Positions 1-5,602 of a DNA stretch of 5,602 nt are shown here, piece by piece. Every line of letters starts with the position of its first letter. Position 1 is the first letter of the stretch. The stretch comes from Draconibacterium sp. (GTDB taxonomy: Bacteria > Bacteroidota > Bacteroidia > Bacteroidales > Prolixibacteraceae). The DNA lies in contig JALUZN010000469.1 of assembly GCA_027011835.1 (NCBI GenBank), forward strand, positions 1 through 5,602. Direction: 5' to 3'. The notes under the pieces are model-generated. The model saw nothing but the letters and a program-made list of their open reading frames with translations. It ran no database searches and was not told where the DNA came from. Made by a program: the position numbers and the translations under genes.

Positions 1-314
1 TTGCATTGAACAGAGAAAAAACACCCGACAAAGAGCAGGTATTAAAAATTTTAGACAGTTTTGAAATTTCTGAAACACTACTCTCAAAAAAGGTTAAAGA
101 GATTTCGGGAGGGCAAAAACAGCGAATTATTTTGGCAAGTTGTATGTTGCTGCAAAAACCGGTTTTGCTTTTCGACGAGCCAACTTCGGCACTCGACGAA
201 AGCATAAAACAGCGCGTAAGCAATTATATTCTTAGCCGGAAAGATTTAACCGTTATTGCAGCTTCGCACGATAAATATTGGATTGAGAACTCTGATTTGG
301 TTATTCAACTCTAG
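1..314 (+). CDS. fetA: ABC transporter ATP-binding protein, FetA/YbbL type, 5'-truncated by window edge
   Basis: This is the C-terminal part of an ABC ATPase. Numbering from the TTG at position 6, it shows the signature ISGGQKQR (33-40), the Walker B strand VLLFDE (53-58) with its catalytic glutamate, the D-loop SALD (61-64) and the switch histidine in ASHD (H88). The Walker A and Q-loop must lie left of the window. The frame is open to base 1 (codon GCA at 3-5), so the TTG at 6 is most likely an internal leucine and not a start. The identity rests mainly on the next gene, a clear FetB/UPF0014 permease 9 bases downstream, in the same order as E. coli fetA-fetB (ybbL-ybbM). In that system the ATPase powers iron export and protects against oxidative stress; that role is inferred here. 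The ABC ATPase call is near certain, and the FetA subtype is likely from context. Confidence 0.9.
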   Translation, partial: ALNREKTPDKEQVLKILDSFEISETLLSKKVKEISGGQKQRIILASCMLLQKPVLLFDEPTSALDESIKQRVSNYILSRKDLTVIAASHDKYWIENSDLVIQL

Positions 315-323
315 AAAAAACAG

Positions 324-1124
324 ATGGAAAAAGTTATCGATATAAATTATTTCGAACTCTTTTCGGGATATGCATTAATGCTGATACCGGTCTTTATTTT
401 ATGGTATTACAAAACCGGGTTGGTAAAAGACACGCTTGTTGCCACCGCAAGAATGACGGTACAACTTTTACTTGTAGGCGTTTACTTAGAGTATATTTTT
501 AAACTAAACAGTGCACTCGTAAATGTAATCTGGGTTTTTATAATGTCTATAATTGCTTCTTATACAATCATTCAACGCAGTGGGTTAAAATATAAGTTGT
601 TTTTAATTCCGGTAATATCGTCCGGAATAATTAGCATTGCCATTACCGATGCCTATTTTTTAGGATTGGTTATTAAACTCGATAATGTTTTCGATGCACG
701 TTATTTTATTCCGGTTACCGGCATGTTACTTGGAAACACAATTCGTAACGTAATAATTGCCTTAAACGAATACTACAAAAAAATTGACGACGAACAGAAT
801 TTATATCGCTGGTATCTGGCAAACGGAGCCACCCAAAAAGAGGCGTTGCAACCTTTTATGCGAGCTGCTTTAAGAATTGCTTTTAACCCGATGATTGCCA
901 CAACGGCAATTATGGGATTAATTTCGCTACCGGGAATGATGACCGGACAAATTCTGGGAGGCAGCAATCCGAATGTAGCCGTTAAATACCAGATTATGCT
1001 TTTGATTATTATTTTCTCTTCAGCAATTTTAAATGTAGTTCTTACTATTGTATTTTCAAACCGAATTGCATTCGACAGTTTTGGTAATCTTAAAAAAGAT
1101 ATTTTCAGAAAAAGTAAATCTTAA
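324..1124 (+). CDS. fetB: FetB/YbbM-family (UPF0014) ABC transporter permease
   Basis: A complete 266-residue membrane protein, close to the roughly 260 residues of E. coli FetB. Hydrophobic segments lie at about 9-28, 36-58, 65-84, 91-113, 127-146, 190-210 and 218-246, suggesting six or seven helices. The family hallmark is visible: RMTVQLLLVG (43-52), PVTGMLLGNTIRN (130-142) and LPGMMTGQILGG followed by AVKYQI (202-224). The cytoplasmic stretch around 150-185 (YLANGATQKEAL) resembles the coupling region that contacts the ATPase. The ATG is 9 bases after the fetA stop, so the pair is almost surely co-transcribed and translationally linked. By family knowledge the complex exports iron in E. 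coli, and plant relatives (STAR2/ALS3) are linked to aluminium tolerance. The substrate here is inferred, not shown. No separate promoter or strong Shine-Dalgarno sequence is visible before it. Confidence 0.93.
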   Translation: MEKVIDINYFELFSGYALMLIPVFILWYYKTGLVKDTLVATARMTVQLLLVGVYLEYIFKLNSALVNVIWVFIMSIIASYTIIQRSGLKYKLFLIPVISSGIISIAITDAYFLGLVIKLDNVFDARYFIPVTGMLLGNTIRNVIIALNEYYKKIDDEQNLYRWYLANGATQKEALQPFMRAALRIAFNPMIATTAIMGLISLPGMMTGQILGGSNPNVAVKYQIMLLIIIFSSAILNVVLTIVFSNRIAFDSFGNLKKDIFRKSKS

Positions 1125-1230
1125 TTAAAGTTTGCCAGCATATTAACAACTTGAGCCCGACTCTTAAACAACTATTAATAAACATGTTATAACAGCACTA
1201 CCCAATTTGGGATTAAATTAATTCGATAAT

Positions 1231-2109
1231 TTATTTACGCGATTTCCCCAATATTTTACGTTTCTCTTTCTTGGTCATCTCCAATCCCCGAATGGAATTA
1301 GGGTGAAGAACCGTGTACTCTTTCTCTACATTTAAAATCTCTGTCTCGTTTTCCGAGACACAAAATTCCGGGATAATAAAACGTAAATCGTCGGAGCCCA
1401 AACTGTTTTGATAAATAAGCAGTTTGAGTTCGTTTTCGTACGGTGCAATTTTACCAAGCAACTGACCTGCATAAATTTTTTGTGCAACTTTTACCTGTTT
1501 CGACACCACATTTTTATAGCAAATTAATGTTCCATCGGGTTGTAAAACAGTAATTGCATTGTTCCAGGTATTGTACCAAAACTGCGGATCGCCACCTTTC
1601 ATTTGTCCGGCCACCTCCACCACAATACCGTTTCGTGCCGAAAAAACCTGATCGCCAGGGTGAGCTAAAAAACCAAATGCCATCCACGATTTTAACTCTT
1701 TGGTTCCCCAAAAACCATCAATCTCTTTCACCTCTTTTGCATGTACTTTTGAGCCCGGTTTAAACGGAATTAAATAGGGAAAATCGAGATTTACTATCGA
1801 CACCGGATTAGAACGGTATGTTTTAATATGGTAATTAAAACGCGGAACTCCGGCATTTAAGTCGCGCTGAAGTGTAAACAGACTGTTAAACCCGGGGTCG
1901 AGCATTTTTACATACGGAAGCGGTTCGTCGAACGTTGTATTTTGCAAATCGGCAAAATCGATATGTAAAAAAAGCGGAAACGGTGCATTGTTGTTTGCAC
2001 TAAAAATACAATCGCCCAGACTACTATAATCGTACCGTACTTCAACCAGTTGAGCCGAAACAGTTTTAAAAAGTAAAAAAGCGATAACTAAAAAATAGAT
2101 TCTATTCAT
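1231..2109 (-). CDS. Secreted M23/LytM-like protein, apparently catalytically dead
   Basis: A 292-residue protein on the minus strand, convergent to fetB. Residues 1-19 form a signal peptide (MNR, then a hydrophobic core, then VSA before Q20), so it should be exported to the periplasm or beyond. Residues about 111-235 follow the M23 (lysostaphin/LytM) pattern: YLIPFKPGS, then FGFLAHPGDQVFSARNGIVVEV (145-166, matching the usual 'D...P.GTPV.A...G.V'), LQPDGTLICYKNV (189-201) and VKVAQKIYAGQLLGKI (206-221). The zinc site is missing. The usual H-x3-D reads W142-x3-G146, the His of 'YAHL' reads N200, and the HLH strand reads ELKL (227-230). There is no histidine at all between H150 and H269. I infer a non-enzymatic LytM domain, perhaps a peptidoglycan-binding or amidase-regulating protein like EnvC. 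The C-terminus is a basic tail (KKEKRKILGKSRK). The start at 2109 is chosen because the signal peptide begins there. Confidence 0.82.
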   Translation of the reverse strand: MNRIYFLVIAFLLFKTVSAQLVEVRYDYSSLGDCIFSANNNAPFPLFLHIDFADLQNTTFDEPLPYVKMLDPGFNSLFTLQRDLNAGVPRFNYHIKTYRSNPVSIVNLDFPYLIPFKPGSKVHAKEVKEIDGFWGTKELKSWMAFGFLAHPGDQVFSARNGIVVEVAGQMKGGDPQFWYNTWNNAITVLQPDGTLICYKNVVSKQVKVAQKIYAGQLLGKIAPYENELKLLIYQNSLGSDDLRFIIPEFCVSENETEILNVEKEYTVLHPNSIRGLEMTKKEKRKILGKSRK

Positions 2110-2152
2110 CGTTATAATTTTAGTACCAACGGTTATTCATCGTAAATGTTTT

Positions 2153-2160
2153 CAAAAATA
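2153..2160 (-). promoter_or_regulatory. Candidate -7 promoter box for the M23-like gene
   Basis: On the minus strand these bases read TATTTTTG, an exact match to the Bacteroidota sigma-ABfr -7 consensus TAnnTTTG, about 44 bases upstream of the start codon. No convincing TTTG -33 element sits at the expected distance, so this rests on one short motif. Confidence 0.4.
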
Positions 2161-2167
2161 GAAATAA

Positions 2168-2175
2168 TAACTTTG
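2168..2175 (+). promoter_or_regulatory. Candidate -7 promoter box for the DUF4268 gene
   Basis: The sequence TAACTTTG matches TAnnTTTG exactly. It would give a leader of roughly 60 bases before the ATG at 2243. A T-rich run at 2149-2152 (TTTT) is at about the right distance for a weak -33 element. It lies only 7 bases from the oppositely oriented box at 2153-2160, so the two promoters would share regulatory DNA. Confidence 0.45.
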
Positions 2176-2242
2176 TTTATTCTAACCTGCAACCGAAAAT
2201 TATTTTCGATACTATTTCAACATTTTTTTGTTTATTTAAAAC

Positions 2243-2719
2243 ATGTATTCAAAAGAGGAGAAGAAAAAATTAACAACAGATTTTTGGCAACTTTTTAAAC
2301 GAAGGTGCGCAGTACACCCCAATTTAAAATTTAAAAAGAAACATTTTATTCTGCACCGCACAAAAATTAAAAGTGTTGCGCTCCGTTTCGAAATTGACAG
2401 GAATAGTGCTAAAGTTATTTTGGAACTCCACAATCGCAACGAACGTTTGCGGCTAAAAGCATTTGAAGTGTTAGAAAAATACAAAGCAGTTCTTGAAGAG
2501 GGGTTTGAAAGCGGATTACTATGGGAATTTTATTACCAACGCCCCGACAGTGGACAAGAGGTTTGCCGGATTTATACAATTCTCGAAAATGTGGATTTGC
2601 ATCGCCGGAATCAATGGCCCGACATCTTTAACTTTTTTATTGAAAACATGATTAAGCTCGAGGAAAACTTTTTGCAAATAAGAGATGTTCTTGAAGCCGA
2701 ATTAAACAATTCAAGGTAA
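2243..2719 (+). CDS. DUF4268 domain-containing protein
   Basis: A 158-residue soluble protein with no signal peptide or membrane segment, predicted cytoplasmic. Its layout matches the DUF4268 family as I know it from Bacteroidota. It opens with MYSKEEKKKLTTDFWQLF (1-18), followed by a strand with a basic run, FKKKHFILHRT (30-40), and VALRFEID (45-52). Then come a strand with VILELHNRN (58-66), a helix of charged residues (68-91), LWEFYYQRPDSGQEVCRIYT (93-112), and the WPDIFNFFIENMIKLEENF helix near the C-terminus (124-142). The domain fills the whole protein, as in stand-alone family members. The biochemical function is not established; related domains occur beside nuclease-like proteins, but nothing in this sequence proves nuclease activity. 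It is divergent from the M23-like gene and probably monocistronic, since the next gene has its own promoter box and sits 136 bases away. Confidence 0.85.
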   Translation: MYSKEEKKKLTTDFWQLFKRRCAVHPNLKFKKKHFILHRTKIKSVALRFEIDRNSAKVILELHNRNERLRLKAFEVLEKYKAVLEEGFESGLLWEFYYQRPDSGQEVCRIYTILENVDLHRRNQWPDIFNFFIENMIKLEENFLQIRDVLEAELNNSR

Positions 2720-2816
2720 AACCCCGAGGTCACTAAAAGACATCTAAGCAAGTTGCCTTGTTGAAGAAAAAAATAACATTCTCATAAATTTCGAAAAGCT
2801 AAGTGGATTGATATAG

Positions 2817-2824
2817 TATATTTG
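2817..2824 (+). promoter_or_regulatory. Candidate -7 promoter box for the CBM9-like gene
   Basis: TATATTTG followed by TAC is an exact TAnnTTTG match, 31 bases upstream of the ATG at 2856, implying a leader of about 25 bases. The closest -33-like element is TTTC at 2789-2792, with a spacing of 24 bases that is longer than ideal. It is one of the two best promoter boxes in the window. Confidence 0.6.
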
Positions 2825-2855
2825 TACGAAGAAATAACAATTTACACCTACATTA

Positions 2856-3506
2856 ATGAAAACACTTATTGTAAAAAAAGTAACGCCAAATTCGCCTGTT
2901 TCGCTGTCTGAAGCCGGAACCCTGCTCGAATCGTCAACAGAACAAGTAGCAATTGATGTTTTAAACTGGGAAAAAGATTTTCCGTATCGGCCGCGATTAA
3001 AGTTTCGAATTGCACACACAGGCGACGAAATATGGCTAAAGTATTATGTAAACGAAAAAAATATTCTGGCACAGGAGACCCGTACAAACGGCGATGTTTA
3101 CAAAGACAGCACCGTTGAATTCTTTATTTCGGTTGATGGCAAAAGCTATTACAATTTCGAGTTTAATTGTATAGGCACCATTCATATTGGACACGGAGAA
3201 GGCCGCCACAACCGCACACCTATCGAGCCCGCCATTGCCGAAAAAATTGAAATTGAATCGACTTTGGGAAACCGGCCGTTTGCCGAAAAAAGCGGAAATT
3301 TCGACTGGGAAATGATGATTCGTATTCCGATTGAATGTTTTACATTCGATAAATTAGAAACGCTTAACGGATTAAAAGCCACCGGTAATTTCTATAAATG
3401 TGGCGACGAAACTTCCGACCCCCATTTTGTTACCTGGAATCCGATTGGAACGGAAAATCCGGATTATCACTGCCCCGAGTTTTTTGGAGTTATTAAATTT
3501 GAATAG
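2856..3506 (+). CDS. Carbohydrate-binding family 9-like (CBM9-like) protein, no signal peptide
   Basis: A 216-residue protein made up almost entirely of one CBM9-like beta-sandwich. Visible family features are the early strand LKFRIAHTGDEIWLKYYV (48-65), VYKDSTVEFFIS (81-92), YYNFEFNCIGTIH (98-110), the segment FDWEMMIRIP (149-158), GNFYKCGDETSDPHFVTWNPI (177-197) and the closing PEFFGVIKFE (207-216). In the family the aromatic and acidic residues of such segments line a glycan-binding face, so Y98, Y99, W194 and the D/E residues around 83-88 are plausible contacts. The N-terminus (MKTLIVKKVTPNSPVSLSE) has no hydrophobic core, so export is not predicted, which is unusual for a glycan-binding module. 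There is no catalytic domain attached and no glycan-utilisation genes (SusC/D, glycoside hydrolases) are visible nearby, so its ligand and role are unknown. Confidence 0.85.
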   Translation: MKTLIVKKVTPNSPVSLSEAGTLLESSTEQVAIDVLNWEKDFPYRPRLKFRIAHTGDEIWLKYYVNEKNILAQETRTNGDVYKDSTVEFFISVDGKSYYNFEFNCIGTIHIGHGEGRHNRTPIEPAIAEKIEIESTLGNRPFAEKSGNFDWEMMIRIPIECFTFDKLETLNGLKATGNFYKCGDETSDPHFVTWNPIGTENPDYHCPEFFGVIKFE

Positions 3507-3559
3507 ATTGATTAAAAAATTACTTAATGTCAAGTCAAGTGTTAAATCTTGGATTCGTC

Positions 3560-3580
3560 ATTCCGAACTTGTTTCGGAAT
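3560..3580. repeat. REP-like palindrome, 8-bp stem
   Basis: ATTCCGAA (3560-3567), loop CTTGT, then TTCGGAAT (3573-3580) form a perfect stem-loop. The motif CGTCATTCCGAACTTG-TTTCGGAATCTC is a familiar dispersed repeat in Bacteroidota and some other genomes, often seen as a spurious translated peptide RHSELVSES. A second, weaker stem follows (ATCTCT 3579-3584 with AGAGAT 3593-3598). Such palindromes are commonly linked to REP-associated Y1 transposases acting in trans; none is present in this window. Confidence 0.75.
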
Positions 3581-3628
3581 CTCTTGATATAGAGAGATAC
3601 AAATCTGTCGGATGATGGACAACAATGA

Positions 3629-3638
3629 CGGCGCGCCG
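3629..3638. repeat. 10-bp GC-only palindrome inside the nested element
   Basis: CGGCGCGCCG is a perfect palindrome made only of G and C, in otherwise AT-rich DNA. It sits between the middle arm (ending at 3630) and the cstA promoter box (starting at 3642). It may be part of the right arm of the repeat element; no other role is evident. Confidence 0.5.
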
Positions 3639-3641
3639 TAT

Positions 3642-3649
3642 TATATTTG
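3642..3649 (+). promoter_or_regulatory. Candidate -7 promoter box for the cstA-like gene
   Basis: TATATTTG is an exact TAnnTTTG match 28 bases before the ATG at 3678. Its last three bases are the start of the right outer arm of the nested repeat, and the whole -33 region falls inside the repeat, where no TTTG is present at the usual spacing. The element may therefore have supplied or replaced part of this promoter. Confidence 0.55.
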
Positions 3650-3677
3650 ACCTGACACTAACCTAAATAAACAAATT

Positions 3678-5102
3678 ATGATTACCTTTTTTATCGGACT
3701 GCTCGTTTTGCTTTTGGGGTACTTATTCTATTCGAAGTTTGTAGAACGTTTTGCCGATGTTGACCCTGCAAGGAAAACACCGGCCTACACCATGGAAGAC
3801 GGTGTTGATTACATGCCGCTTCCCACCTGGAAAATTTTTCTGATTCAGTTTTTAAACATTGCCGGACTCGGCCCTATTTTTGGAGCTGTGGCCGGAGCAA
3901 TGTGGGGACCGGTGGCATTTATTTGGATTGCTCTCGGTTCTGTTTTTGCGGGTGCTACCCACGACTTTTTCTCCGGAATGTTATCGGTAAAACACAACGG
4001 ACTAAGTATTACCGAGATTGTAGGAATTTACATGGGCAATGCCACCAAACAGTTTATGCGCGGGTTTACCGTTATTTTAATGATGCTGGTTGGTGTGGTT
4101 TTTATAATGGGGCCGGCTAAAATTCTTTCGGGAATTACACCCGATTTTGCTTCGGTAACCTTTTGGACTTGGATTATTTTTGCATATTATCTGTTAGCAA
4201 CCATGCTGCCCATCGATAAAATTATAGGGCGAATTTATCCGGTTTTTGGTCTGTCGTTGCTTTTTATGGCAGTGGGTTTAATAACTGCACTTTTTATTAA
4301 AGGATATCATATTCCGGAACTAAATTTGGCAAATCTGCATAACTTTCATACCAACTCCGATAAGTTTCCAATTTTTCCGATGCTATTTATTACCATTGCC
4401 TGTGGCGCAATTTCGGGGTTTCATTCCACGCAGTCGCCTTTAATGGCACGCTGCATTAAAAACGAAAAACATGGCCGCCCTGTATTTTACGGAGCTATGA
4501 TTTCGGAGGGTGTGGTAGCATTAATTTGGGCAGCAATAAGTATGAGTTTCTTTGGCGGAATAAGAGAACTAAACGATGTTATGGTAGCCAACAACGAGAA
4601 TGCCGCATTTATTGTTAACGAAATTTCGAATTCGCTGCTGGGAACATTTGGCGGAGTTCTTGCTCTTTTGGGTGTGGTGGCCGCACCAATTACTTCGGGC
4701 GACACAGCATTCCGGAGCGCACGGTTAATTGTTTCCGACTTTCTAAAATTCAATCAAGGCCCAATAAAGAACCGGCTATTTATAAGTATCCCTCTTTTTG
4801 TAATCGCATTTCTTCTTACCCAAATCCATTTCGGAATTATATGGCGGTACTTTGCCTGGTCGAACCAAACGCTCGCAATGATTGTGCTTTGGGCAATCTC
4901 TGTTTTTCTTCTTCAGGAAAAAAAGCTTTATTGGATTGCGCTGATTCCGGCACTTTTTATGACCGCAGTAACAACAACTTACCTTATGCTGGCCCCCGAA
5001 GGTTTTTCGCTCCCGAAAGAAGTTTCGTATCCGGCAGGTTTAGCTATAACACTAATGGCTTTTATCGGATTTTTCGTTTATAAACGAAAATATTTTAGTT
5101 AA
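3678..5102 (+). CDS. cstA: CstA-family (carbon starvation protein A) membrane transporter, short form
   Basis: A 474-residue integral membrane protein with about 11-12 hydrophobic segments, including 2-18, 52-75, 77-95, 130-150, 162-178, 187-207, 232-247, 271-293, 320-339, 366-386, 397-412, 417-437 and 450-467. CstA family signatures are clear: DYMPLP (44-49), GLGPIFGAVAGAMWGP (63-78), ATHDFFSGMLSVKHNG (93-108), FHSTQSPLMARCI...HGRPVFYGAM (248-274), APITSGDTAFRSARLI (336-351) and RYFAWSNQTLAM (390-401). E. coli CstA (about 700 residues) and BtsT import peptides or pyruvate during carbon limitation. This protein is the shorter type of around 475 residues common in Bacteroidota, so it is probably intact and not truncated. 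Its substrate is inferred. No YbdD-like small protein or BtsSR-type two-component genes are next to it. It appears monocistronic, with its own promoter box and a 171-base repeat-containing leader region. Confidence 0.92.
   Translation: MITFFIGLLVLLLGYLFYSKFVERFADVDPARKTPAYTMEDGVDYMPLPTWKIFLIQFLNIAGLGPIFGAVAGAMWGPVAFIWIALGSVFAGATHDFFSGMLSVKHNGLSITEIVGIYMGNATKQFMRGFTVILMMLVGVVFIMGPAKILSGITPDFASVTFWTWIIFAYYLLATMLPIDKIIGRIYPVFGLSLLFMAVGLITALFIKGYHIPELNLANLHNFHTNSDKFPIFPMLFITIACGAISGFHSTQSPLMARCIKNEKHGRPVFYGAMISEGVVALIWAAISMSFFGGIRELNDVMVANNENAAFIVNEISNSLLGTFGGVLALLGVVAAPITSGDTAFRSARLIVSDFLKFNQGPIKNRLFISIPLFVIAFLLTQIHFGIIWRYFAWSNQTLAMIVLWAISVFLLQEKKLYWIALIPALFMTAVTTTYLMLAPEGFSLPKEVSYPAGLAITLMAFIGFFVYKRKYFS
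5071..5090. repeat. Perfect 20-bp palindrome at the end of cstA
   Basis: Two 10-base halves (TTTTCGTTTA and TAAACGAAAA) are exact reverse complements. In RNA this gives an 8-bp stem with a TATA loop, followed by the moderately U-rich TATTTTAGTT. It lies inside the last codons (encoding FVYKRK), ending 12 bases before the last base of the stop codon. It could be a weak terminator or a 3'-end-stabilising hairpin, but the stem is AT-rich and the function is inferred. Confidence 0.5.
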
Positions 5103-5312
5103 TCGCGTTAATTGAAGATAAAGGAATGAGAATATTTAGCGACATATTTTGAGATGATCGGAAATAGAATACTATCGGGAAAGTATTACGAAAATAATAA
5201 GTTAAAACAGTATAAAACGATAAATCTGGGGTATGCTTTTTTTACTTATCTTCCATGGAGTTTAAATATGAGGTGACATATACATTATGCTCAAGCTGAA
5301 AAAACATAAATA

Positions 5313-5602
5313 ATGGAAATAAAAGAACAATATGAAGAATTGACAAAAAAATTGAAAAGGGTTGTCCCCTTTCCAGCCTTCCCTATAAGAGAACTTGTTC
5401 ACGAATTGCGAAAAAAGGGAAAGTCAATAACGCTAAAAAGTGAGTTGATTGTAAAAGATGTTTTTAATAGTGGAGATATTTCAGGAATTATTTGTACGCT
5501 TGAGCAGGAAAATGATGAAGTCATTGCTTGTGGACTAACCCATTTGATTATTTCAACGAACCACCCGTTATTTAAAGAAATTCGTGAATATCAGAAGGAA
5601 AG
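5313..5602 (+). CDS. Unrecognised protein, 3'-truncated by window edge
   Basis: An open frame starts at ATG 5313 and stays open for 96 codons to the last base. An in-frame TAA at 5307-5309 excludes an upstream extension. The protein begins MEIKEQYEELTKKLKRVV, a charged likely helix. Next come PFPAFPIRELVHELRKKGKSI (residues 19-39), TLKSELIVKDVFNSGDISGIICTLEQE (40-66) and VIACGLTHLIISTNHPLFKEI (70-90). No signal peptide or membrane segment is evident, so it is probably cytoplasmic. The alternating hydrophobic stretches suggest an alpha/beta fold. I do not recognise the family. The ATG is preceded by an A-rich tract (CTGAAAAAACATAAATA), typical of starts in this genome, and there is no clear TAnnTTTG box close upstream. 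The unbroken length and organised hydrophobic pattern support a real gene. Confidence 0.65.
   Translation, partial: MEIKEQYEELTKKLKRVVPFPAFPIRELVHELRKKGKSITLKSELIVKDVFNSGDISGIICTLEQENDEVIACGLTHLIISTNHPLFKEIREYQKE

Larger units (their letters stand above)
3524..3661. repeat. Nested imperfect inverted-repeat element (REP/MITE-like)
   Basis: Three levels of inverted repeat share roughly one layout. The outer arms are TTAATGTCAAGTCAA (3524-3538) and TTGACCTGACACTAA (3647-3661), which match 13 of 15 positions when reverse-complemented. The middle arms are CGTCATT (3556-3562) and AATGACG (3624-3630), a perfect 7-bp match placed 17 and 16 bases inside the outer arms. Within them lies a REP-like hairpin at 3560-3580. 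The two outer mismatches become T-G wobbles in minus-strand single-stranded DNA. No open reading frame of substance is inside. It could be a non-autonomous mobile remnant or a repetitive palindrome. Confidence 0.6.

Noticed and set aside
6..8. TTG at 6 as the true start of the ABC ATPase
   Set aside because: A start here would remove Walker A and the Q-loop; the frame is open to base 1, so this is a window-edge truncation.
1125..1230. Possible bidirectional terminator between the convergent fetB and M23-like genes, including CCCAATTTGGG at 1201-1211 (one base earlier CCC starts)
   Set aside because: The stem is only about 4 bp and no clean stem plus T-run is present on either strand, although a terminator would be expected here.
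1554..1763. A 69-codon plus-strand frame opposite the M23-like gene
   Set aside because: It is antisense to a gene with a signal peptide and recognisable motifs, has no homology I can see, and is a typical shadow frame.
2747..2762. A 6-bp hairpin (AGCAAG / CTTGTT, loop TTGC) after the DUF4268 gene
   Set aside because: It contains a G-T pair and is followed by purines, not a T-run, so it does not support a terminator.
3400..3615. A 71-codon plus-strand frame across the end of the CBM9-like gene and the REP region
   Set aside because: It lies out of frame inside a well-supported gene, and its tail (RHSELVSES) is the well-known spurious translation of the REP palindrome.
5154..5276. A 40-codon frame starting MIGNRILSGKYY in the gap after cstA
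   Set aside because: It is short, has no recognisable domain or promoter box, and is about as long as expected by chance in AT-rich DNA. A small real gene cannot be fully excluded.

Overview
The window looks like ordinary chromosomal DNA from a Bacteroidota bacterium. It is AT-rich, its starts are preceded by A/T-rich tracts instead of Shine-Dalgarno sequences, and four intergenic sites match the Bacteroidota -7 promoter box TAnnTTTG. The protein content fits too: a DUF4268 protein, a CBM9-like protein and a short CstA. An assignment near the Marinilabiliales/Prolixibacteraceae is only a guess from general sequence style.

Layout. Positions 1-1124 hold an iron-export-type ABC transporter in FetA-FetB order: the C-terminal third or so of the ATPase, cut by the window edge, then the complete membrane subunit 9 bases later. 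Convergent to it, on the minus strand (1231-2109), is a secreted protein with the fold signature of M23/LytM peptidases, but every zinc ligand position appears to be replaced. A 133-base divergent intergenic region (2110-2242) carries two back-to-back promoter boxes and leads into a DUF4268 protein (2243-2719). A CBM9-like protein without a signal peptide follows, with its own promoter box (2856-3506). Between it and the next gene lies a nested palindromic element of about 138 bp (3524-3661) built around a REP-like hairpin. The right part encodes a short CstA-family membrane transporter (3678-5102), whose final codons contain a perfect 20-bp palindrome. After 210 bases with no convincing feature, an unrecognised reading frame begins at 5313 and runs off the right edge.

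How the genes work together. Only fetA-fetB forms a clear functional unit. The other genes look like separate transcription units: opposite strands, own promoter boxes and gaps of 100 to 210 bases. I see no phage, CRISPR, toxin-antitoxin, tRNA or complete insertion sequence, and no evident new multi-gene system. The points most worth a second look are the nested palindromic element that shares bases with the cstA promoter box, the apparently inactive M23 protein, and the unidentified right-edge gene.
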